NCBI GenBank assembly: GCA_016648135.1
Contig: JADDOH010002103.1
Location: 161,495-225,494, forward strand
Reading direction: 5' to 3'
Length of the DNA: 64,000 bases
Origin: Agrypnia vestita
Lineage: Eukaryota > Arthropoda > Insecta > Trichoptera > Phryganeidae
The notes beneath the pieces are model-generated. The model searched no databases. It worked only from the letters and a program-made list of their open reading frames with translations, and was not told the origin of the DNA. The translations under genes and the position numbers were made by a program. Below, piece after piece: positions 55,636-64,000 of this stretch (position 1 is the first letter of the stretch; each line of letters starts with the position of its first letter).

Positions 55636-57633
55636 TTTATTTTAACGAATAAGCTGTTAAAATTCTAAATAATATAAAATAAAATATACCCAATTGAGGC
55701 CTTTAAAAAAATAACAAAAAACTTTTCAAAATGATTTAAATGAAAAGATATTCCGATATATAAAGAAAAGTAAATATAAAAGAAATATAAATATAAATAC
55801 TATAAAGAAGTTAACAATATTTCAAAATTAAAAAGACCCAAGTTATAATTTAATAAATAACCAAAAAGGATAAGTCTCCAAACAAATTAATAGATTAGAT
55901 TTTGCCAATTAAGATGTTTCCAACAAAAATCCATAAATCGCATTCTTATAGCTTTTGAGAATTGAAAAATTTAGCAAAAATTGTTTATGTACTGAAAAAT
56001 ATTATTTTTAAAAATGATATATTAAAAAACATTAGTTAAGTTTTCAATCTTTAAAAATATTATTCGTAGGGATGTATGTACAATTATTTTTTGAAAAAGT
56101 ATAATCGTAATTCGAAAAAAATTCAATTAAATTTACGTAAAAATATTAAAAAATTGAGCGAGGCATGCGCGCATGACGGGAGATCTCCCGGTACTGAAGA
56201 AAATTAAATAAATCGTATTAATAAATACATTCCAGTGGGAAACGATGCGTTTCGGGAAAACAAAAGAAAAGCTAGAATATATTTATCAAATTTATCGTCT
56301 AGTTTAGCTTATAACTTTTCTAAAAATAAAGATAAAAAAAATCTAAAAACAGGGTCATCTGTGAAAAGCTGGGCCCTATAAAACGTATTTTTTAGATTTG
56401 AAATTGGCCTTACTCCTGCGAAGCTACGGCTGAAATGGTAAAATCCGGATGTAAGCTTCCGTCACGCAAAAACGTTTCATTTTGGGACGATATTTTTTGC
56501 TAGACTCGTTAGCTGCACTCTTCCTCTATCGATTGAAATATCGCGGGTGAATGTAGGCCTCCCCGTCGCGGAGCAGCATACAAAAATATAAAAAACGCCA
56601 AAAAAAGGCACTAAAAAGATTGCAGCCGCTTGGACACGCGTTTGGAAGTAATTATTTTCAATAGAAAAGATGCGCACCGTCGAGCGCCACACGGTGATGC
56701 CACTTGCGTGTCTGTGCGGTTTTTTTTGACCGAGTTATTAAAGAAACGGAAATTTCGACTTTGGTTGCGTACCGAGAAAAGTGGAGGGGGTGAAAAAAAA
56801 TTAAAAATATGCGCAAAAGATGGCACCTCCAACTGTTGTTTGAACCTGGTACTCGATTTTTTAATTTCGTTAAAATTACGCCTACAGTTGCAGAAACGGC
56901 GCCCTCGCGAAAACGGACTGAAAACGGGGATTTATTTTTGTATTTCGGCGAGAAAGAAAGCTACGCAAAATTGATGTAGATATGAAAAAAAGATGACTGG
57001 ATTCGGCACAAAACGTAATACTTTTTTTTTAATCCGATCACAAGACACCGAGATGTGCAGTAAAAACAAAATTTTACGCCATCGAGCATAGAAACTAAAA
57101 AAGAAAAAGAAGAAAATAAATTTAAAAAAAAAAACACGCGGTAAGAATTTTTCCTTTGTATTCTTTTTAAAAATTGTTATTATCTTGTATACTCGCGGAG
57201 AAAACGGTAAAAACGTGCGAAAAAAAAGCCGAAAAAACCCCAAAAACGGCTTTGTCAAAAAAGGCCGAAAAAGTGTAAAAGTGTATAAAAAAGTGTATAA
57301 GGATAATAAGGAAAAAATGATGAATTAGAAATCACGCGTTGTCGGCGTGTCCATCATAATCAAGTTTCAAATTCCAAAATTTCGAAAAACTCGCAAAGTT
57401 ATGAGGCAAAAACGACTTTTCACTCTAACGGGCATAGAAACGACATTAGAAGAAGAAGAAATTTTTTTTTTTTAAATCTCACGTGTCAAAGAGTTTTCCT
57501 TTGTATTTTAAAAAAAATTGTGAATATCGCGTAAACTCGCGGAGAAAACGGTAAATATGTGCGAAAAAAAAGTCAAAAAACGCAAAAAAACGGCAAATGT
57601 CAATAATTCGATGTGACAAACATATATCGCGGA

Positions 57634-57930
57634 ATCTCATCCACCCATCTTCTAGAAGGCCTGCCTCGTTTCCTTTTCTTGCTCTTGTGAACCAATACAT
57701 TATTGTTTTTGACCATTTCTCTCTTTCCCTGATTGTATGTCCAGTCCATTTCTATTTAAGCCTTCTGATGGATACTTTAACATTCTTCTTAATGTTTTTT
57801 CATTGATTATTGAATTCCTTTTTCTATTTTCTATTTTTATTTATTTTATTTCTATTTTTCCCAACGTACTTCTCTCCATAGCATTTTGGCAAGATTCTTT
57901 CAAGATCTTTCTTTCGTGGGACGCAACAGA
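57634..57930 (-). pseudogene. RTE-like retrotransposon fragment, cut by Helitron copy 2
   Basis: The minus strand contains NAMERSTLGK and IRRLKWKW-like pieces, and KRKRGRPSRRWVDEI running straight into the Helitron end. These are RTE post-RT motifs with several frame breaks. The matching downstream half is not recognisable left of 51427. Confidence 0.6.
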
Positions 57931-58689
57931 ATATAGTATATGTAAAAAAAATGTAATATAAATCAAATAATGCCGGATGGGATAATTACATTTACTGCTA
58001 GTGATGGGACAAAAAAAAACAATTTATTGTTTAATTTAAAAAAAATGGTTTAATACAATAAGAACTTAATGTAGATACCACTAGTTACAATTTTGTCCAT
58101 AAAATAATATCTAGGGGAAGTGCAACAACATTGTGGGTGTTGCCCTTACTTGCCCCAGTATAACAAAATCCCCAAGTGTATCTACTCTTATAAATCAAAA
58201 TTCCTTTTTATTCTTGAGGTAGGTAATATAACCATTTTTTTATTTCGTAATATATACAGTATAAGATATAAGTATATTAAATTTTCAATCAAAAGTAAGT
58301 AGGTATAACATTTTTTTTTTATTAAAGTCGTTATATTGTTTTCATTATTATTTCATATAATTTCATATATAATTTCATCCCACTGTAATAGAAGTTTGCG
58401 ATTTTTTTTTAAAATTAAACCAATATATACAAAATAAAATATAACTCAACTAAAGAGTACTCACCAAGTTGTGTGTCCGTAACACAAATTTTTGTGAAGT
58501 TATAGATCTTCGAACTTAGAAGTTACTTGAAATTCACACAAAATTCACATTTTTCAAAACGTATAAACTCTTTTTTTTAATACTTTTGTATTTTTTTCCT
58601 ATTAATTCTAGAAGACAACATTTTGTGCTGTTTTTTCGTTCCAAAATTATTTATAAAACTTTCGGGTATAAAATGAAAAAGACTGATTT
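57931..58689. other. unassigned AT-rich sequence
   Basis: Nothing recognised. Confidence 0.4.
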
Positions 58690-58888
58690 GATAACCAAAT
58701 TAATTAATTAATTAGAAAGACATACAGAAAAATCTAATTCACGAAAAAATATTAGGTTACTACTGGGATTCGAACCCAGGTCACCTCCTTTCCGGGGCCG
58801 GTGCTCTGACCACTAAGCTATAGCAACCCTCTATGTTTCCGTGAATATATCGACCTTATATGTAGTTCTTATTTTTATTAATTGATTA
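58690..58888 (-). mobile_element. tRNA-derived SINE, left arm of palindrome
   Basis: The minus strand has the leader ACTACATATAAGGTCGATAT, the head GGTTGCTATAGCTTAGTGG (box A) ... GGTTCGAATCCCAGTAGTAA CC (box B). GGTTGCT pairs with AGTAACC as a full acceptor stem with one G-U. The anticodon arm is not tRNA-like, so it is a SINE and not a tRNA gene. The tail is truncated at 58690. Confidence 0.85.
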
Positions 58889-58917
58889 AAAAAAAAATAA
58901 AAATAATAATAAAAAAA

Positions 58918-59270
58918 AATTAATCAATTAATATAAATAAGAACTACATATAAGGTCGATATATTCACGGAAACATAGAGGGTTGCTATAGCTTAGTGGT
59001 CAGAGCACCGGCCCCGGAAAGGAGGTGACCTGGGTTCGAATCCCAGTAGTAACCTAATATTTTTTCGTGAATTAGATTTTTCTATATGTCTTTCTAATTG
59101 ATTCACTAATTTGGTTCTAATTGATTCGTGAATTAGATTTTTCTATATGTCTTTCTAAATGATTCATTAAATAAAGTAAAATAAATATTTCACAGAACTT
59201 TGTTCTGAAAAATTACAACTTCACAAATATGAATGTGTTCTTGAATATATATAAGAGTGATTTGTTTTAA
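58918..59270 (+). mobile_element. tRNA-derived SINE, right arm of palindrome, with full tail
   Basis: Mirror image of the left arm with only a few differences for ~200 bp, then a tail containing a short duplication (GTGAATTAGATTTTTCTATA twice), CACAGAACTTTGTTCTGAAA and TTGAATATATATAAG. Good box A and box B. Confidence 0.85.
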
Positions 59271-59864
59271 AAGATAGCGCTTTATATATCTTTTTAATGC
59301 GAACTGAATACCGACAGTGACATTCTTCGACAACACAATGCAACTAAAAAGGGCATTGTCGACTCTCACACCTCGATCGTTGGTGCTAACACGCTAACAC
59401 GCTAACACACTTGACAAGAGCGAAAAAATAGTTTTTTTTTTAAATATTGTTATATTTTCTAACTTTTTAAGGATTTACTGACCGATGCATGTTCTTTAAA
59501 TATTTTGTTTTGTTTTCTTTTAATGTAAATTATTAAATTATGCAATATAAATTGTTTGTAATGTAAATGTTTAAATTTACTTAATCTTATCCTTGTATTT
59601 TTATTGCCTAGTTGATGTGATTTTTATATTTCAAGAAATATAAAACAATATTCAACTTTGTTAACAATGCTTAAAAATTAAAAATACATTTAAAATAGTT
59701 TTCTCTAAAAATTTAATTTTTTAAATGGTTTTATCTTGATTGGATTAAACAATTGCGCTCGATCACTAAATAACATAATATCTCATATATTCAAATATTT
59801 TTCATTTCAAGCGAATGTATTATTTCCAAAATGTTTTTTATCAACATTTTTCAATAATTGTGGA
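59271..59864. other. unassigned AT-rich sequence
   Basis: Contains the triple ACACGCTA(A) near 59388-59408. Nothing else. Confidence 0.4.
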
Positions 59865-60750
59865 GTACAAAAGCAAAGGCAACAACATTAAAAAAAATTA
59901 ATGGGGTCATCGAAGACTGAATTTGAGATTTTTTAGGAAACTTTTAGGAGATTTTATAAATTTATAGTACACATGATTTTGGAAGGAATAGATACATAAA
60001 ATCTAGAATTAAGTACATTTTAAATGCGTGATCATCGATGACCGCATTCAAAACATTTTTGAACTTATCTTCTTTTGGCGTAATTTAGTAATTTATTTAG
60101 CGCATCCACTAAATTGTAAAAAATGTATTCACTTGGAATTAATGTTCCAGAAGTATAAATAATGTATTGTCGACCATCTTGAATCGAGTACCTATCAAAA
60201 AGATGCTTAATTCAAAAGCTGATGAATGATTGATTATTGGATTGAAAATTAGAACTGTATATTGGATTACGATTTTGGGTGTATTTGTTATAATCGATGT
60301 TTTTCAAAAACGACGTTATTGTCATGTATTCGTTTTCAAAACAAAAAACATATTAATTTATTCGACATTCAATCGGCAGTCAAAGTTGTACAGTTTCGAA
60401 ACTTTTGAACTGGAACCGAAAATCGATGAAAAATGAAAGTTGGTAGGCACTTAGACTTTTTTTGAAAATGCACATAACTTGTGATTCGTCGTCATCACAA
60501 ACCAATAGTATATTTGTGCCACTTCAAAAACAAATATTAATAATTTAACTACATTTAAGTGTTATCAATTATATTTATCGTCTCCCTACACATAATTTTA
60601 TTGTATTAATATATTATATATTTTTAACCAATATGTAAATATCGATTATCAAAATCACGTCAAATAAGTATAACTTCTACCGCGTGTACATGAGTACACG
60701 CTCTTCCAATTTATTGGATATTGCTGCCTTTGCTTTTATACCTCACGATT
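59865..60750. mobile_element. TIR element U, longer copy
   Basis: The ends TGGAGTACAAAAGCAAAGGC and TGCCTTTGCTTTTATACCTC are inverted. 59890-60060 is related, inverted, to the short copy at 55370. No transposase. It includes a block (60340-60430) that is repeated inverted at 63530-63640. Confidence 0.55.
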
Positions 60751-61364
60751 GATAAATTTATGCTAAGAATTCAGCATTACGTAATGATTAATGATTTGAT
60801 TAAACGAATAACTTTTTTTGTTTTTTTTTCATCCAAATATTTTATCCACGTTCGAAATCGATCGAGCAATCACGGGTGTCCAATATTTCAAGTTCAAACC
60901 ATTACAGAAGGTTTATTACTTACGCTTATTCACTTTTTTCTTACTTCTCAAGATTATTGATGTGTAAAAATCACCAGATCCCAAAAAAATCCTACTGTGG
61001 TAAACTTAGCAAAACATGTCGAAAAATTTAGCAAAGAAATACGTCATACTCGTTACCATAGAGACTACATATTTTATTCAATACTTATTAACGTCAAACT
61101 TAGGTTTTGACGCATTTTAGAAATTCACAACACGAAAGCCACAACACTCACGTACTTGAAAATTAAAATATGTGCTTTCACGTTCCGTAAGCAGGTAGAG
61201 AACTTCTTTGTGTACGGTAGGTAGGTATCTACACTCTACACGGTATTCACCTAAAAATAATTTAAAAAGAAAACATAGGTACCTGGTACCTTATTACACA
61301 AATTAAAAAGCTAAGCAACTGTTTGCAATTTTTTTTAAATCGTGCGTGTACTCATGTACGTGCG
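60751..61364. other. unassigned sequence
   Basis: Palindromic strings CGTGTACATGAGTACACG (60692) and GTGTACTCATGTAC (61345) flank this stretch. No coding. Confidence 0.35.
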
Positions 61365-63335
61365 TTTTATTTTTATTTTTTATATTTATTTAAAATATAA
61401 TAGAAACCTAAAAGGTTTGTGGATAACATTTTTACATGATTCAATGTAGGAGTATAATAATAAAATAATTTAGATACAAAGCCATTTTTTTATACTTGGC
61501 CGAGTTTTAGCATTTTTGTCACATCTGTTTTGAATTTGTCGGTGGTCAGTTTTTTGGTCTGTTGTGGCAGGTCGTTGTATAATTTTAATCCGTTGCAAAT
61601 TAGTTGGGATTGTCCTGTTTTTGTTTTGGTATGTGATAGTTTTGAGCCATTCTAGTGTTGTGTTAGTGTTTTTCGTGTATTTTGTGTAATTTTATGACTT
61701 CGTCCGAAAATTCAAGAAAATTCCGAGTTTCATGTGTCTAATTATGAGTCTTGTGATGGTGGGTATTACTATGTCTTGTATAATTTAGAGTGTTGATGTT
61801 TTGATTTTGTCATATCCGGGGGGTGCATTTTTTTGAAATTTTTTATTATTAGCTAGATTTCTCTGTCTGTGGTTTGTCTGAGGTACATTGAGGCGTTAGT
61901 TTTTGGGTCTTGTGGTGGTGTTGCTGTTTTCGGTTCATTGATTTGCATTGCTAGGTTTTCTCCGACTGTAGAGAAGAAAGTGTTTATGGTCTTCACTATT
62001 TCTTGCGGATCTTCTGTGATAGTTCCATCTTCTTAATTTATTCTTTTTATGTTGTTTTTTTAATGTGTGAGTGGGATACAATGTTATTGACGATTTTCCA
62101 GATTTTTTTGCTATTACTCTCAGCATCGTTTAGTCTCGCATTATAATGATCTTTTTTTGCTTTTTTTATGGATGTTTTTACGTCTCTTTGGCAGTAGTTA
62201 CAATATTTTATAAATTCGGTGCTGTGCGATTCGTTTTTCATTGTTTTGTATGCTTTGTCTCTTATTTTAATCTTTTGGAAAATGTCTTTTGTCAGCCATC
62301 CTTCATTAATACTATTTGTATATTTTCGTTTTGTTGTCTCGATTGATTTGTTTAGATCTTCTTTTATGATGAGTTTTAATTCGGCGAAGGTGTTTATTGT
62401 CTTATTTTTTAATGTTTTTTCAAGGTTTATAATGAGTTTTTGTAGTCAGTTAATTTTTTTGTGTACTCTTGTTTTCTGCTTCCTGTCTTTCTTGTTATTT
62501 CGAATTCAATCTCGAATGATTTATGGTCACTGATAGGAGTTTCTGTTGGCTTTAATGTTGGTGGTATTTCGTATGTGATATTTGTAGATACATGGTCTAT
62601 TATTGTGTTGTCGCCTCGATCGTTTTCTCTGGTATAGCTTTGTTCATCTATTTTATTTAATATTTCAAAGTTTTTACTTTTTAATACATTTTTGTAGTCT
62701 TCTACGGATCTGTCATTTATTTTTAGTAGATTGACGTTTGTGTCGCTAATGATAATTGGCTTGTCTTTATTTTGTATGTTTGAAATGTTTTGTTCAAGGT
62801 ATTGCATGTAGTCGCTTTCGTTTTTTTGTTTGGCTGCCTGTAGATAGCAATGATGCAAATTTTTGGTTTGATGATTTTAATTTTTAATAGATTTTTTACA
62901 ACTTTGTATGTTTCTTCTTTATGTACGTCAAAGTCTAGGTTTTTGTGTATATCTATGGAGACCCCTCCGCCTTTGCTGTTTCTGCAAGAGTGAACTCCGT
63001 TGTAGTTATTTATTTTGTATAACTCAGCTTTATGTATATTCAGCCATGTTTCTCTGAGGACGAGTACGTGTGGCATTTTGTTTTGTAATATAATGTTCAG
63101 TTCATCCACTTTTGGCTTGAGGCTTCGGATATTAAAGTATAGTATTTTCAGATTTGTTTTGTTTTCATCTTGTCTTTTTGGTTGCTATTGTTGATAATTA
63201 ATTTTTATTTTTTGGTGTTTTCTTTTATAGATTGGACATTCCATGTCTGTAGCGGTGTGGTTTGTGGAAATTTTGAGGTTTAGTCTTGTTGCGTTTTTCT
63301 TGCAGTTTATGCATTCTACAGTTGGGCTAGTACAC
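61365..63335 (-). pseudogene. CR1/Jockey-group retrotransposon (Daphne-like) with deleted reverse transcriptase
   Basis: In minus-strand order: end of ORF1 with a zinc-knuckle piece CINCKKNATRLNLK, NHTATDMECPIYKRKH (63330-63220); ORF2 start LKILYFNIRSLKPKVDELN (63150), apurinic-endonuclease motifs ETWL, GGGVSIDI, SDTNVNLL and PISDHKSF (63110-62500); a linker KAKKDHYNARL, NSKKIWKIVNN and NTFFSTVGENLA; then APPGYDKI, the very start of the RT domain (61820). The catalytic RT core is missing, and the frame resumes with LYNDLPQQTKKLTTDKFKTD and LKLGQV before a stop at about 61491. Several frameshifts. Ends in an A/T tail at 61365. Confidence 0.8.
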
Positions 63336-63385
63336 TATTCGCGGTTGTTTTCTTACTTCTATCTATCGTATACATTCTACAAAGA

Positions 63386-63790
63386 AAAAAATTCTCAAAA
63401 AACGATCGAAATATTCGTGAACTCGCGTCTTAACAGAATCAGACAGCGGATAAGAATTCAATATAGTTTCATTATTGACACGTCGTTCCTTTTCAAAAAA
63501 CTTGTAGATTTTCGAAAAAAAAAATAATGTTCTATCAATTTTCGGCCTAAAACGGTTCCGAATTCAAAAGTTTCGAAACTATACAACTTTGACAGCCGCA
63601 TTAAATGTCGAATGTATGATTGTGTTTTTTGTTTTGAAAACGAATATGTGACAATTGCGTCGCTTTTGCAATTAATAATTTCTCGAATATCACTTCTAAT
63701 CGTTTTTGGCACGGCGACAAATAAAAAAATTCTTTAAAAACGGCCGAAACATTCGTAAACTCGCATATAAACAGAATCTGACAGTTGACA
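63386..63790. repeat. direct repeat, ~338-bp spacing
   Basis: AAAACGATCGAAATATTCGT and AAAACGGCCGAAACATTCGT begin two related ~65-bp blocks (63400, 63738) with ACTCGC and ACAGAATC following. Between them lies the inverted relative of 60340-60430 (TTTCGAAACT, AACTTTGACAG, CATTCGTTTTC-like). Confidence 0.6.
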
Positions 63791-64000
63791 AGAAATCAGT
63801 ATGGCGTCGTTAGTTCTGGTATCGCATTTTCGCTACGTGTTCCGCTGCTATATGTTCGATACATGCTGCGTGCGCAACTTCCGTTACAAAAAAATTACCC
63901 CGAATGCGCCAAAAGAAGTATAACTTCAACAAATGACATTTTAAAACAAAGTTCAATAATAAATGTAACCAAATTTCATTCTTTCCAAGTGAGCTGTACG
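63791..64000. other. unassigned sequence to window end
   Basis: Nothing recognised. Confidence 0.4.

Larger units (their letters stand above)
51427..57633 (-). mobile_element. non-autonomous Helitron-like element (copy 2), 6.2 kb
   Basis: Inverted relative of 22121-25529: the minus strand starts TCCGCGATATATGTTTG at 57633 and ends with the hairpin TTGCACG/CGTGCAA (loop ACTACG region) and CTAG at 51427, flanked by T. GC-rich sequence (51540-51800, 54040-54140) corresponds to the minisatellite side of copy 1, and 56540-57300 matches 22200-22860. No replicase. Internal AT-rich modules are repeated many times, and two smaller MITEs are inserted. Confidence 0.65.

Noticed and set aside
22565..56974. 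Conserved-looking frame MDTRL.VIIFN.KDAHRRAP shared by 22565-22798 and 56630-56974
   Set aside because: The similarity follows from two copies of one Helitron-like element and continues outside the frame. The frame ends differ and no domain is recognisable.
58760..59060. Functional tRNA genes (good acceptor stem, box A and box B)
   Set aside because: The anticodon arm does not pair, and identical heads occur in several truncated copies with a shared tail, which marks a SINE.
1..64000. CRISPR arrays, operons, prokaryotic signals
   Set aside because: The window is eukaryotic repeat-rich DNA. Tandem repeats here lack spacer structure.

Overview
The window is a gene-poor, AT-rich stretch of an insect genome, most probably a moth or butterfly. 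I see no intact host protein-coding gene, no rRNA and no canonical host tRNA. The best lineage clues are a short Helitron with the termini of the lepidopteran Lep1 type (44283-44678), a cecropia-type mariner (35586-36857), RTE-like fragments with GAA-rich 3' tails, and many CR1/Jockey-group fragments. Family names come from recognised motifs and remembered family features; no database search was possible. Almost everything readable is transposable-element debris, with repeated nesting.

Layout. 0-5 kb: an RTE-like tail with an A/T-tailed insertion, small foldback MITEs, two adjacent LTRs of one family (3091-3976), and a hAT-type MITE (3991-4646) with another MITE inside it. 4.9-8.7 kb: two sequences that fold as complete hammerhead ribozymes (4920-4966 minus, 6005-6048 plus) and a readable C-terminal piece of a Penelope-like element (6838-7110). 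9-19 kb: RTE and Jockey-like 3' fragments, a ~180-bp tandem array and one copy of a long repeat shared with 39.4-43.2 kb. 20-25.6 kb: perfect hairpins, piggyBac-like ends and a 3.4-kb non-autonomous Helitron-like element carrying a 40-bp GC-rich minisatellite. 26-31 kb: RTE, a foldback MITE, a Tc1/mariner-like derivative, a PIF/Harbinger derivative and a SINE. 33-38 kb: nested foldback and Harbinger elements, the mariner, and RTE and Jockey-like tails. 39-46 kb: the second long-repeat copy, two more LTRs of the 3-kb family on the minus strand, and the Lep1-type Helitron. 46-51 kb: SINEs, Tc1/mariner-like derivatives and hAT MITEs with perfect 8-bp target duplications. 51.4-57.6 kb: a 6.2-kb inverted relative of the 22-25.5 kb Helitron, inserted in an RTE-like fragment. 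58.7-59.1 kb: two SINE copies head to head, forming a long palindrome. 59.9-64 kb: a TIR element and a CR1/Jockey-group element that kept the end of ORF1, the endonuclease and the extreme C-terminus but lost most of its reverse transcriptase.

The most interesting signals are: (1) the hammerhead ribozymes, which share an extra nucleotide between A9 and helix II, with mutated relatives at 8.1, 33.7 and 34.9 kb; (2) an LTR family whose TATA promoters are accompanied by perfect three-unit heat-shock elements; (3) the near-perfect head-to-head SINE palindrome; (4) small perfect palindromes that look like template-switch products. Nothing here forms an operon or pathway. The relationships are parasitic and structural: elements inserted into elements, with several insertions dated relative to one another by target duplications or empty sites.
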